DNA of 64,000 bases from Diploptera punctata (taxonomy: Eukaryota; Arthropoda; Insecta; Blattodea; Blaberidae). The stretch lies in the NCBI GenBank assembly GCA_030220185.1, contig JASPKZ010001245.1, positions 1 to 64,000 of the forward strand, written 5' to 3'. The notes below the pieces were generated by a model. It was not told where the DNA came from. It ran no database searches and worked only from the letters and a program-made list of their open reading frames with translations. The position numbers and the translations under genes are program-made. Every line of letters begins with the position of its first letter. Within the stretch, counting starts at the first letter, position 1. Shown here one piece after another: positions 23,036 through 34,203 of the stretch.

Positions 23036-23984
23036 TAATTAAAATATTGTCTTAAATAACAATACAAGTTTAGCGACTTAAAAAAATCAGTATCTCATAT
23101 TTTTTATTCAATTTTTTGTTTATAGATGTTTCAATATCTAACAAGGGAACTGTCAACCATTGCATACCAAAACTACTTTGAAATTTCTCCCAGAGAAGTG
23201 TTGTAATGTACTGAGCTGTGTCCAAAAAGAAATCTTGTTTTAAAGTGCAAGGCACAGAAATCGATACCAGAATCCAGTAATGGCAGCCCACTGTACCAAA
23301 TTAAGCACAGAGTGGAGTGAGGAAGAATGCAGCACAGATGGTAGGTAGTGAGGGTTTTCCAGTCTGCCAATACAGGAGTTGTATTACTTCCCTATAGTTT
23401 AAATGAGAGATTTGACATTTTATTTTAGTGCCTTGCAGTTAAAAATGGCAGATAATTTTTTGAACACAGCCTTTGTACATCATAATGTTTCTCTGGAAAA
23501 TTTTTCAAGGTAGGTTTCAGCATGCAGTGATTGACAGTTCCCTTGAAAGCCATTTCACATTTACTTACTTACTTTTTTATGATAATGGTGAAAAATGAAT
23601 ATGATAAAATGGATCCTGGTAATCAAATTACAACCCAGCATTTGCCTTGACAATTGAGGAAACTGAGGATAAAATATTTCGTCAACTAGCAGTGCAAATT
23701 GAAACAACTTTGTTCCATTGTTAGGCCTATATGTAAAATGCAAATGGATGATTACACAGTTTATGTAAGTTTATGCAGTGATTAATTTTTGTTGACTGTA
23801 TTTTGGATATATATATTAGTTTATTCACATTTTAACTGGAAATAACCCTAAAAACCTCAATGTATCGTAAACCTCAGGTTGGTCTGCACCGATGTTTGAA
23901 TACAGGACCTCCCAAATTTAAAAGGTTATAGAAAATAACTAGCAATAAAATAATATTCCATCACATGACTTTATAATGTTTTTT

Positions 23985-24442
23985 GAACTAACTAACTCAC
24001 TGGCACTATCGAACCCAGAGGTTCATAGCTGCACAGACATAAACTCTGTATATATCCCTGTCCTGAGCTAATGTTTTCCAATCTTCCCCTGTATAATTTA
24101 CCTCCCTCAAATCATGGTTAATGTTATTCTTCCACCTCATTATTGGTCCAGCTAATGGGCGTTTTCCCTCTGATTTTCGTACAAGATTTTTCATGCACCT
24201 CTTTCATTCCCCTCTGTGCCACAGTTCTGCCCATCACATTCTATGAGACTTAATTGTTCTCATTACGTCCGATTTACTATAAAGGTCATGTAACTCACCA
24301 TTATGTGGTCTTCTCTATTCACCTGTCTGCTTTACTCTATTTGGTCCAAAAATTTTCCTAAGAACTAATTTCAAATGCTCATAATCTTTTCTCCGTCCTT
24401 AAAATAAGATACTATGTTTCACATCCAGAATATAAGAATAAC

Positions 24443-24450
<8 letters not shown>
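23985..24450 (-). mobile_element. LINE family 1, copy 2 (3' end)
   Basis: It matches the C-terminal and 3' end of the copy at 35195-36060: GGCACTATCGAACCC, ATAATTTACCTCCCTCAAAT and similar blocks in the same order and strand. It ends in (AGTT)n (AACTAACTAACTCACTGGCA on the plus strand). Only the last part is present and it carries stops. Confidence 0.82.
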
Positions 24451-24474
<24 letters not shown>

Positions 24475-24765
24475 GGGGGCACGCCATAGCGTAGTGGTTA
24501 ACGCACTGAGCTACAAGCCGGAGGGTCGAGGGTTCAAGTCCCGGTGGGGTCAGGATTTTTAAACTGACCCAAACCTTCTGGCGGCACTATGGCCCTGGGG
24601 TCGACTCAGCCTCTAACGGAAATGAGTACCAGACGCTTGTTCTGGGGGTAAAGGCGGCCGTCACGCAGGGCTGACATAAAGTGCCGATTGTCTAGAAAAA
24701 GTGGGAGCCTTAACCTCCTACTACCCCAAGGGCCTCCGGGCCTGTTGTGGGATCACTTTACTTTA

Positions 24766-24810
<45 letters not shown>
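24450..24810. repeat. (TA)n microsatellite split by a SINE
   Basis: AT repeats at about 24449-24473 and 24769-24808 flank the SINE A insertion and were probably one array before it. Confidence 0.85.
24474..24768 (+). mobile_element. SINE family A, copy 3 (full length)
   Basis: The head contains an A-box-like TAGCGTAGTGGTTAACGC and a B-box GGTTCAAGTCC. The body and a CTTTACTTTACTT tail follow. It is inserted in a (TA)n array, with AT repeats on both sides, so the target duplication is hidden. This is the best reference copy for the family in this window. Confidence 0.92.
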
Positions 24811-24812
<2 letters not shown>

Positions 24813-25212
24813 ACTAGCTTACCCGGCAGACGTTGTCTTGCCCGAACGTTCAATTCTCGCGTCATAGCCGGACGATAAAAATATGTTACTTTTTACCATA
24901 AAATTCACTAATTAATAAGTTCGCAAGAAAACTCCTTACTGCCATCTGTTGTGGCTCAAGAAGCGTGCATTATGACGTCACATTGTTGTCGCGCGGAATA
25001 TGTCAGTTATGTAGATGACTACATATCTGACATAAAAAATTCCTATTACCCGATCGCAGCGCCACTTACCGAGTCCAATTGTGAATCCAAACCATCCAGG
25101 GACCACTCAATCACACACACAACATTTCATCAAAATCGGTCCAGTTGTTTAGGCTATTTTTAATTTCTGATTTCAAGTGAACTTCCACTTCTAATTGTCG
25201 AATTTCGCTCAT
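24811..25212. repeat. Arthropod CCCGGCAGACGTTGT-type dispersed repeat
   Basis: The stretch begins TTACCCGGCAGACGTTGTCT and contains CATCAAAATCGGTCCAGTTG. Both phrases recur widely in arthropod genomes at the 3' ends of dispersed elements. The second also occurs at 27844-27866. The family was not identified. Confidence 0.55.
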
Positions 25213-25251
25213 TTTTACACGCTTTATATTAGCTTGACCTGTATCTATCTA

Positions 25252-25745
25252 TGTAACGGAATTTTTCAACGCGATTTTCACCCACTTAAAATCATCGGAT
25301 CGACTTGAAACTTTGTATACTTGTAGAGGACCCGTGACAATACAATAATTTCATATTTATTTTCTAAAATCCTGGTCATAATCATCAGAAAATCAAAAAA
25401 AGTGTTTTTGTATCAATGTAACGGAATCTTTCAACGTGATTTTCACCCACTTAGAAACGTTGGATCTACTTGAAACTTTGTATACTTGTAGAGGACCCGT
25501 GACAATACAATAATTTCATATTTATTTTCTAAAATCCTGGTCACAATCATCAGAAAATCAAAAAACTTGTTTTTGTATCAATGTAACGGAATCTTTCAAC
25601 GCGATTTTCACCCACTTAGAAACATTGGATCGACTTGAAACTTTGTATACGTGTAGAGAACCCGTGACTACAATGATTTCATATTTTGTTTCTAAAATCC
25701 TGGCCAGAATCATCCGAAAATAAAAAAAAAAATTAAAACTGGTAT
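25252..25745 (+). repeat. 165-bp tandem repeats, array 1
   Basis: Three units each begin TGTAACGGAATCTTTCAACG (first unit ATTTTTC) and contain TCGACTTGAAACTTTGTATA and GTGACAATACAATAATTTCA. The third unit is more divergent (ACGTGTAGAGAACCC). The matching array in copy 2 spans 26503-26985. Confidence 0.9.
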
Positions 25746-25780
25746 AATAGGTTGCGGACTTGTCGAGTTTTTAGTCAATC

Positions 25781-25872
25781 GTTGTAAGAGCTCAGTTGGT
25801 AGAGCAAGTGAACTCTTAGTGGTATATAATTTCAGTAATCCATACGTCGCTGGTTCAAATCCGGCTGGGAGG
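25781..25872 (+). repeat. tRNA-Tyr-like sequence with intron, copy 1
   Basis: GAGCTCAGTTGGTAGAGC (D arm, A box), a degenerate anticodon region ACTCTTAG, a roughly 17-nt insert, then AATCCATACGTCGCTGG and TTCAAATCCGGCT (T arm, B box). Apart from the acceptor stem and anticodon this follows eukaryotic tRNA-Tyr, including the position of its intron. The acceptor strands (GTTGTAA and TGGGAGG) do not pair and the GTA anticodon is lost, so it is not a working tRNA. A T8 run follows, as for a pol III terminator. Confidence 0.82.
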
Positions 25873-25978
25873 GGTTTTTTTTAATAGAAGAGTCTTACTT
25901 TTAGCTCATACTACAATAGTATCGAATTTAAAGATATTTACATTTTTATCTTATTCTGTAAAATATTAAAACTAAAAA

Positions 25979-26440
25979 ATAAATAATAGTTTTAAAAAAC
26001 TAAAAGAACACGCTTTATTAGAAAACTAAAAAATGAAAAATAATTTTAATTTCCAATACGCTTGGGATAAAATAAAGTGGTCAACAAAAAAATCATCTCC
26101 AACACATATAGAATAAAATTAGAGTTATCAACAAAAAGAAAATAATTTTACCATCAAAAGCGTGGGGTGATTTTTATGATTTTTACATTTTCTTCTTAGA
26201 GAGCTTACTTTTTCCAATATCTGTTTATTGTCAAATATATTAATTGATATAGAGCACCCCACGCTTTTGATGGTAAAATTATTTTTTTTGTTGATAACTA
26301 ATTTTATTCTATATGTGTTGGAGATGATTTTTTTGTTGGCCACTTTATTTTATCCCAAGCGTATTGGAAATTAAAATTATTTTTCATTTTTTAGTTTTCT
26401 AATAAAGCGTGTTCTTTTAGTTTTTTAAAACTATTATTTA
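25979..26440. repeat. Long palindrome in module copy 1
   Basis: Arms of about 190 bp (25979-26169 and 26255-26440), nearly perfect, with an 85-nt loop. Shared blocks include AAGAACACGCTTTATTAG, CCAATACGCTTGGGATAAAA and CCATCAAAAGCGTGGGG. Confidence 0.92.
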
Positions 26441-27028
26441 TTGGATAAGTAACCTCGGTTTTTACACGCTTTATATTAGCTTGACCTGTATCTATCTATC
26501 TATGTAACGGAATCTTTCAACGCGATTTTCACCCACTTAAAATCATTGGATCGACTTGAAACTTTGTATACTTGTAGAGGACCCGTGACAATACAATAAT
26601 TTCGTATTTATTTTCTAAAATCCTGGCCATAATCATCAAAAAATCAAAAAAAGTGTTTTTGTATCAATGTAACGGAATCTTTCAACGCGATTTTCACCCA
26701 CTTAGAAACATTGGATCGACTTGAAACTTTATATACTTGTAGAGGACTCGTGACAATACAATCATTTCATATTTATTTTCTAAAATCCTGGCCATAATCA
26801 TCAGAAAATCAAAAAAAGTGTTTTTGTATCAATGTAACGGAATCTTTCAACGCGATTTTCACCCACTTAGAAACATTGGATTGACTTGAAACTTTGTATA
26901 CGTGTAGAGGACCCGTGACTACAATAATTTCATATTTTGTTTCTAAAATCCTGGCCAGAATCATCCGAAAATCAAAAAAATGGAAACTGGTATAATAGGT
27001 TGCGGACTTGTCGAGTTTTTAGTCAATC

Positions 27029-27120
27029 GTTGTAAGAGCTCAGTTGGTAGAGCAAGTGAACTCTTAGTGGTATATAATTTCAGTAATCCATACGTCGCTG
27101 GTTCAAATCCGGCTGGGAGG
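27029..27120 (+). repeat. tRNA-Tyr-like sequence with intron, copy 2
   Basis: Identical to copy 1 at 25781-25872 over the whole tRNA-like part and followed by the same T run. Confidence 0.82.
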
Positions 27121-27226
27121 GGTTTTTTTTAATAGAAGAGTCTTACTTTTAGCTCATACTACAATAGTATCGAATTTAAAGATATTACATTTTTATCTTA
27201 TTCTGTAAAATATTAAAACTAAAAAA

Positions 27227-27691
27227 TAAATAATAGTTTTAAAAAACTAAAAGAACACGCTTTATTAGAAAACTAAAAAATGAAAAATAATTTTAATTTC
27301 CAATACGCTTGGGATAAAATAAAGTGGTCAACAAAAAAATCATCTCCAACACATATAGAATAAAATTAGAGTTATCAACAAAAAGAAAATAATTTTACCA
27401 TCAAAAGCGTGGGTGCTTTTTATGATTTTTACATTTTCTTCTTAGAAGCTTACTTTTACCAATATCTGTTTATTATCAAATATATTAATTGATATAGAGC
27501 ACCCCACGCTTTTGATGGTAAAATTATTTTCTTTTTGTTGATAACTCTAATTTTATTCTATATGTGTTGGAGATGATTTTTTTGTTGACCGCTTTATTTT
27601 ATCCCAAGCGTATTGGAAATTAAAATTATTTTTCATTTTTTAGTTTTCTAATAAAGCGTGTTCTTTTAGTTTTTTAAAACTATTATTTATT
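27227..27691. repeat. Long palindrome in module copy 2
   Basis: The same palindrome as at 25979-26440, with arms of about 190 bp and a few independent base changes (for example GTGGGTGC against GTGGGGTG in the left arm). Confidence 0.92.
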
Positions 27692-28176
27692 TCTTAATAG
27701 GACATACTGAGATTTCGTTGTGAAACATCGAAAATTGTGACCGCTAGAGGCCTAGAGCGATTTTTTAAATTGTCACTTCAGGTGAAATTCTACACGTAAT
27801 GGTTTTAGAAGATCCAATTTTGAATCTAAGCCGTCCAAGGATCATCAAAATCGGTCCAGTCGTATAGGATTTTTTTTTAATTTCCAATTTCAAGTAAACC
27901 CTGACTTCTAACGGTCTGATTTAGCTGATTTTTGGATAATACATACCTCAGTTTATTTTAATAGGATATTCCGAGTTTTGTTGTGAAACATCGAAAATTG
28001 CGATCGCTAGAGCGATTTTTAAATGTTCGTTTCAGGTGAACTCCTACACCTAATGATTTTAGAACAATAGATAACGGGCTAAACACTCGCCGTATTTGAA
28101 ACTCTGTATATACAAATTTTCATGAAGATTGGTTGAACGGTTTAGAAGTCTATAAAGGACAGATATACATACATTC

Positions 28177-28178
<2 letters not shown>
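27692..28178. repeat. Dispersed-repeat 3' region, two partial copies
   Basis: TGTGAAACATCGAAAATTG occurs at about 27720 and 27982 in similar surroundings, each followed by GACCGCTAGA or GATCGCTAGA. The end reads CATGAAGATTGGTTGAACGG and runs into a (TA)n array, as many arthropod LINE 3' ends do. The family was not identified. Confidence 0.6.
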
Positions 28179-28231
<53 letters not shown>

Positions 28232-28246
28232 CATACATACATACAT
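28179..28246. repeat. (TA)n and (CATA)n microsatellite
   Basis: About 48 bp of TA repeats are followed by CATA repeats. The array joins the dispersed-repeat end on its left to the LINE family 1 fragment on its right. Confidence 0.95.
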
Positions 28247-28255
28247 ATAACTTTT

Positions 28256-29830
28256 TTTAGAGAAATTGGGGTGGCAAGAGTTCCTGTAATGTATAATAGC
28301 AACTCGTAGCAGGCGTTTCCAGAATTCTTCTTTTAATTTCTTTCTGCGCCTCTTTCTATTTGTAATTATTATTCCTAGGTATTTAAATTCAGAGAGCACA
28401 GAAGGTTAGGAGGGGAATTCAAAAGATAGGGTATGGAAAGAGGGGAGCGAAAATCGCAAGAATATAAGAAGAAAAATCAGGAGAAGGTAGCCTACTTTTA
28501 TTTTAATATTGTCTATTGTCTGATATATTTTTCTGCCTCTACCTTTCTTTCCATTGACCATTCCTTCTAGGTCATCCGTCAGCAGGCAGTTTATTCTTAG
28601 CCAGTGACCAATCCAATTCCTTTTTCTCTTCTTTATGAGTTCCAGCATTGTTATTTCTTCACCCACTCTGTCCAGCACATATTTATTTTTAATTTTGTCT
28701 GTTCATTTTATACGTCCCGTCCTTCTCCATATCCACGTCTCAAAAGTTTCCAGTCGTTTTTCCTCATTCCGTCGTAATGTCCAAGTCTCTGCACCATACA
28801 ATGCTGCACTCCACATAAAGCATTTCACTAGCCTCTTCCGTAATTCTTTTGCCAAAGGTCCGCAGAAAATGTTTCTCTTCTTGTTAAAAGCTTGTTTTGC
28901 CATTGCTATCCTCTGCTTTACTTCTTGACCGCAGTTCATGTTACTACTGATAGTACAACCCAAGTATTTGAAACTCTCCACTTGCTCAATGACCTCATCT
29001 TTAATCCTCATGTTTATCTTCCTTGGTTTCCTTCCTATAATCAAAGGCAACAATATATCCTCGCAGATCGTACGGAAAACCTTCACTGTGCTTTCACAGA
29101 GACCTAAAACGGGTTAGAGGAAAAATAACACCTATAGCCTATAGTCTAGGAATAGAAAAGAGATCAGGGCTCTCTTGGTTTTGGTTGGAGGTATAGACAT
29201 TTCTTAAAATATTCGACGATTACGATATCCGATTATGTCTAATGTGCAGGAGCTCTGAAAATGAAATACATATAACTTACTAGAAATTGTAATGATTTGG
29301 AATACTGGAGGCGTAAGTTGCCGGAAATATTTCTAAATTAAAATCGTGATAGATTGGCATGGTAAACTAGAAAATTGTATATACGTGGGCAGATTTCTGG
29401 ACAAGACGCGGAGAGTGAGAACAACTCTCATTCCTGAATAAATAAATATCTAAACAAAGTGTAATTATATTAATACTAAATTATTCTAGGCCTACTTAGC
29501 TTAATTGTTGAATTTTAATGTTATCCATTTCTTATATTAAGCCTAACACTAGACATTAATTTGTTGATACGGACTGTCAACAGCACGTATGGTATGATGC
29601 CCGTGCGATCCATTTGTAAATAACATTTGTATAAGCCTGTATCTAGTCGAATAAACTCCAACTGCTACTACATGTAGCCACTTCTTTAAAATTTCCCTCA
29701 TTTGTCATTAACTGTTTATTTCCATTAGCCTAATTAAAGTTTTTCCACGTGTGACCGTATATTTAGTTTTATTGATATCTACTTCCACTCCCAATTTCTT
29801 AGTAATTAACATAAATATCTAATTAAACTC
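28256..29830 (-). mobile_element. LINE family 1, copy 3, split by an insertion
   Basis: 28256-28392 and 29678-29830 match neighbouring parts of the copy at 35195-36060: the FKYLGIIITNR box, then CCACTTCTTTAAAATTTCCC and TTTAGTTTTATTGATAT. Joined, they would be continuous, so the 1.3 kb between them arrived later. Confidence 0.75.
28403..29105 (-). mobile_element. LINE family 3 (RT connection and C-terminus)
   Basis: The minus strand carries an open frame at 29086-28703 with VESFKYLGCTIS, VKCFMWSAALYGAETWTL and FETWIWRRTGRIK. A second one, at 28678-28406, has RKRNWIGHWLRINCLL and MVNGKKGRGRK. Together they give the part of a LINE polymerase that follows the active site. A single in-frame stop separates them. 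The 5' part and active site are missing. Confidence 0.87.
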
Positions 29831-30230
29831 GCCTTTAAAAATAAAGAAAAAATTTATGAAAAAGGCATACTTGACAGCTATGTAATATTCATACCTTGTT
29901 ATAAGAGTTTCCATGTTAACATAAAAAAATATGTAACTTCACCTCACGCACTGTCGAGTTCTGATAATCACTTTTATTTTTGCTGTCAGGTAAATGATAA
30001 ACTCCGCTTATCTAAGATTTGCGTCACAAGGCGTGATTTCTTTCGCTTATCGCGATTTCAACTATGGGCTTTCAATAGTCTAATTTTATTGCATCTTATC
30101 TTATTTCCCAATAGACTGACATTTAATCGAAAATAAATTCCTAGAAACAATTTTGAAAAAATCTAAAATGATATCACATTCCTCAGTACCGAAGACGCAA
30201 GTTATATCAATATATATTTTTTTTTTCATA
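29831..30230. other. Intergenic, no feature recognised
   Basis: AT-rich sequence between the LINE fragment and the hAT element. I see no open frame or paired repeat in it. Confidence 0.4.
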
Positions 30231-30238
30231 CGTGCACC

Positions 30239-33200
30239 CAATGCTGTCTTTACCATAAGGGCATAGGGGGGCCCGAAAGACCTATGTATTCGCTTACACT
30301 ACGCTACGCTTGGGATGATAACATTAATCTCTTCTCGTTCTCTTGTGACACAGCACCGCCCATCGATTCGTTCTCGAACTCATCTACACAATAATTGGCC
30401 ACTTATGTGTCTCGTAGCATAAATAGCTAAACTACATCTAGCGGTCACCTACACAAACCACACTCCGATTGCAAAGTCAGTTTGCATAGTCTATACAATA
30501 CCGTACCTATAAGTTACATATATTTTATTTTGTTTAATAGAAATTAAGATAATTGAATTGTTGACGTTTTCGTTTATAAATAATTTCATTGTGTCGAAAA
30601 GAACATATTTAAGTGGTTCACATAAAAGAAAAAGTTGCAGCTCAAAAAATGTATAATCAAAACAGTTCCTAAACTCACTTCATTTTTTACGCTTGAAAAA
30701 AAAAAAAACAAATGGCTGACTGTTATTTCATCCTCATCACCTCAAGATCAAAATACTTCTTCAGAAGAATATCAACGGGAAAAAGTGCTTACATGTGACA
30801 AAAGAGACAAACACATCAGATGTTGAACCCTCCACTTCAAGCTACTGTTAGTTAATAACTGCAAGCTTGGAAAATGTATCTCCTGATCCTGGAACGTACT
30901 GTGATTAAATTTTAACGGAGGAAGTGTGCGATATCTGGATTCAAAAGGGTCATAGTTTTTCGAAAATAAAAATTGCGACTTCTCCGAAACTTTCACAAGT
31001 TTTCCAGATTTAAGCGGTAAAACAAAAATTATATACCTGACTAAAAATATTTTCACCCGTAAATTGACGAATGGTGAGTCTTTACAAAGAAAATGACCCC
31101 TTTATTCATCGTCGAAGAAATCTGTGTACTGTTATTGCTGCCGTCTATTTAATACTACTACTGGTACTGGTCATAATTTGAGTTCTCCGAATGGATATAA
31201 AGATTGGAAGCATAGCCTATAAGTAATTTATTAATAGAGCATGAGAACAGTTTATAGCACAGGCAATTAGTTATGAATTATCGGTATATCGCAAGAAGCA
31301 AAACTACTGGATGAGTGGTTGTTCCAGTATAATAGAGAAGTCAATTATTGGAAGAATGTACTTAGAAGAATTGTTGCAGTGAAATTTTTGGCTTCAAGAG
31401 GTCTTGCTTTTCCTGGTTATAATGAAATATTGGGGTCTCGTAATAATGTGAATTATTTGGGATGCTTAGAACTGATTAGTGAATTCGATCCTTTTCTTGC
31501 TGATCATATACGAAACTGCGGAAATCGTGGAAAAGGAAGTACATCATATTTGTCTGCAAATTTTTGCAATGAATTTATTAATATAATGGGACAGCAAGTT
31601 TTAAAAAGAATTGTTAACGAACTAAAATCAGCCAAATACTACTCTATTAGCGTGGATTCTATATCAGATCTCTCTCACATTGACCAACTGACCTTCGTCG
31701 TTATATACATAAAAGACAGAGCCTATTGAGAGATTTTTGCCTATGGATGAACATAATTCACAATACATAGCAGATACCATTTTAAACTTTTTTGAAAGCC
31801 TTGATATTCCTATTATTCCTATTCCTTGATATTCCTATTATTGTCGTGGGCAGAGTTTACGATAATGCATCAAATATGGCTGGAAATTAATATGGTGTTC
31901 AGTCAAGAATAAAAGAAAAATGTGAATTTGCAATTTTTGTCTCATGTGCGGAACATTTGCTAGATTTAATGTGTGTTGAGGCTGTTGAATGTATTTCCAA
32001 AACACTAGCATACTTTGTTTATCCAAAAATTGTTCAATTTGTTCTCGGCTTCGACCAAGCGATGGAAAAAAATTGACAGAACGTTAGGGTGCAAATAATG
32101 TCCTGAAGTCTCTCTCGGATACTGGATGGTCTGCACATGCTAATGCTATTAATACTTTCAAAATGGTTATTTAAATATTTCTGGAAGTGTGCATCAATAT
32201 TGCAAGTGACATCAATCAAACAAGGAGAAATAAGAAACGAAGCTTAAAGTATAGCAAAAAAAAATTAGAGACTATTTTTCTAACGGAGATATGGAATGGT
32301 CTTTTTGGGAATTATGAATAAAATAAGCTTAAATTTACAGAATAATACTATGACCATGGACGCTACAATAAAACTTTACGCGTCTCTGATCGATTATGTC
32401 AATAAAGCAAGCAATAATTTCGATCAGTATGAATCGGCTGCTAAAAAAAATCCAAATGCTGATGATAAAGATAAGTCTAAAAGAAAAATAATTCGCAGCA
32501 CACTCCTTTTTTGGAAGGGTCATCAGAGACTGTACAGTTGAAAGACAAAGAAAAATGTCTAGATACGTTTATTCCTATAATCGACACATTATATGCACGT
32601 TTAAAAAATCGTTCGGCAGCATACCAAGAAATTGACAATTTTAGTTTTCTCGTCAGTTAATAACAATCGATTCTGACGAGTTGACAGAATGCAAAGGATT
32701 TGCAGATAATTCTATTACTGTCTATAATAATTCTATCAGTAATGTCTATAATAAATATATCATTAATGTCTATTAATGGATATGAGCTCAAATCAAGAAT
32801 GTTTTCATTTAAGGCAGTTTTTAAAGAACATAGCAATGGAATCAGCGGATTTGAGTACCTCAACTTAATAACCTAATAAAGTCTGATAAAATTAGAACAA
32901 ACTTTTCCAAGTGTTGAAGTTGCTACAAAAAAGATTCCTTTCCTTAATGGTTACCAATTTCAGTCGAGAGCGCTCATTTTCACAGTTAAAGAGAATAAAA
33001 AAATAAATTACGAACAACAATGTTACAAGAACGACTAACTAATTTGTGAATTATGTGCATGAAAGCGATATCATTTAAAAATATACTTTGAGGATATAAT
33101 AGAAGATTTTGCACAACAGAAATCCCGAAGGAAACCATTATCGTAATCGTAACCAATTCAAACCAGCAGCATACTTATCTAATTAATAACATATGTATAT

Positions 33201-33441
33201 ATGATTTGTACCAATTAACTTATAATAAATATAAGATCACAGCAGAAAAATGTTTTTTTCATTCACGTTTTTTTTACTTTCCAACAGGGCCCCAAATGTG
33301 TGTGTGTCCGAGGGCATTGGCACCCCACAGATTTCAGAGCATTGCCCATAAAACACTTCTGGTCGGTTGATTAAAAATCTAGTTTGGTTTAGTCGACTAG
33401 GGGTTGCATCAGTTTTTACACCAAGGCCTAAGACGGCACTG
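30239..33441 (+). mobile_element. hAT element with 8-bp target duplication
   Basis: CGTGCACC occurs exactly at 30231-30238 and 33442-33449, and the ends CAATGCTGTCTT and AAGACGGCACTG are inverted repeats with two mismatches. This 3.2-kb element carries a decayed plus-strand transposase. 31319-31729 holds VAVKFLASRGLAFPGYNEI and LGCLELISEFDPFLADHI, as in ZMYM1-like proteins and their DUF4371 region. 32940-33030 reads VERSFSQLKRIKNKLRTTML, after one frame change, as in the hAT dimerisation domain. Stops and frameshifts break it throughout. Confidence 0.93.
31319..31729 (+). pseudogene. hAT transposase fragment (DUF4371-like)
   Basis: The longest open part of the hAT element has 136 codons, with FLASRGLAFPGYNEILGSRN near its start, STSYLSANFCNEFINIMGQQ in the middle and YYSISVDSISDLSHIDQLTF near its end. 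The SVD of the last block marks the first catalytic Asp region in this group. The frame stops after KDRAY. The next part continues in other frames. Confidence 0.85.
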
Positions 33442-33449
33442 CGTGCACC

Positions 33450-34060
33450 AGCAATATTAATATAAATTTGATAAATTTCTACATTTGTTTTACAAATATT
33501 TTGATCTTACGATGAACAAACAGGACATGATATCAAACAAGCTAATTCATTATAGGCCCAATAATTTACTTCCTTCTGTTATCATGGTGGACTAGTGGTT
33601 ACCATACTTGTCTCTTGTTCTGAGCTTTGCTGTTTTAAACTCGGACGGGCGCGTATTTAGATTTTTAAGAAAATAAAGTTGCGCGTCTCGTGTCGAAGTT
33701 TTACGGTACTCAAAAGAACCTGTACTCTAAAAAAAATATATCTGGCCAAAATGTATTTGTTATTTCACGCCCAGATTTGAATTGCGACGCTATTGACCTG
33801 AGCTTTTATAGATCGTAATTAAGTAAAAAATACTAAGAATTCTTTTCGGCGGCCCTTATTGTTAGTTTCGGACGTAAAAATATTTGTAAGTAGTAGGCCT
33901 ACATTATTTTCTTTAATTTATAAATTGGACTTTTTGTGACATATAATAAAATTATGTTATAAATATCGGCAATATGGAAAAATTATGACTCTTTCTGTTT
34001 TATTTTTTATTTAATTCAAATAGAGATTCGTAAGATTAAACGAGTTAAATATAATTTTCT
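33450..34060. other. Upstream region of FAIM, distal part
   Basis: A possible tRNA-like fragment lies at 33590-33650 (GGTGGACTAGTGGTTA, ACTCGGACGGGC). No coding sequence was seen. Confidence 0.3.
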
Positions 34061-34072
34061 TTGGATGTGAAA

Positions 34073-34203
34073 TAACCGCCATATTGTTTATACATTATAC
34101 TGCAGTGTCTGATTGGTTAATAATATTAAGAACACTAATTGTTGTGGACTTCTATGTCCTTTCACTTCGAAAAAACGTACGGTATTGTTGAATCTGGCGC
34201 GAT
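34073..34203 (+). promoter_or_regulatory. FAIM: Candidate FAIM promoter
   Basis: The stretch contains CCGCCATATTG (34076-34086, a YY1/Pho-type site), GATTGGTTAA (34111-34120, a CCAAT box on the minus strand) and TCTGGCGCGATTTT (34193-34206, E2F-like). All lie within 130 bp, about 300-400 bp before the first coding exon. Their clustering in AT-rich DNA suggests a promoter. The transcription start and any 5' UTR exon are not determined. An AG at 34486-34487 suggests the first coding exon has a splice acceptor. Confidence 0.4.

Larger units (their letters stand above)
25213..26458 (+). repeat. Composite 1.25-kb module, copy 1
   Basis: In order the module holds a leader TTTTTACACGCTTTATATTA, three 165-bp direct repeats (starts 25252, 25417 and 25583), a tRNA-Tyr-like sequence (25781-25872), a palindrome (arms 25979-26169 and 26255-26440) and a short linker. 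The next copy follows directly with the same leader. No protein-coding capacity is visible. I could not place it in a known class. Confidence 0.88.
26459..27691 (+). repeat. Composite 1.25-kb module, copy 2
   Basis: It has the same order as copy 1: three 165-bp repeats (starts 26503, 26668 and 26833), an identical tRNA-Tyr-like sequence (27029-27120) and a palindrome (27227-27691). The offset is about 1248-1251 bp. Differences from copy 1 are few, so the duplication is young. Confidence 0.88.

Noticed and set aside
25252..26985. Regular direct repeats that might suggest a CRISPR-like array.
   Set aside because: The units are 165 bp and contiguous, without short repeats and unique spacers, and the genome is eukaryotic.
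28635..28928. A 97-codon plus-strand frame.
   Set aside because: It lies antisense to the LINE family 3 coding region, which has recognisable polymerase motifs.
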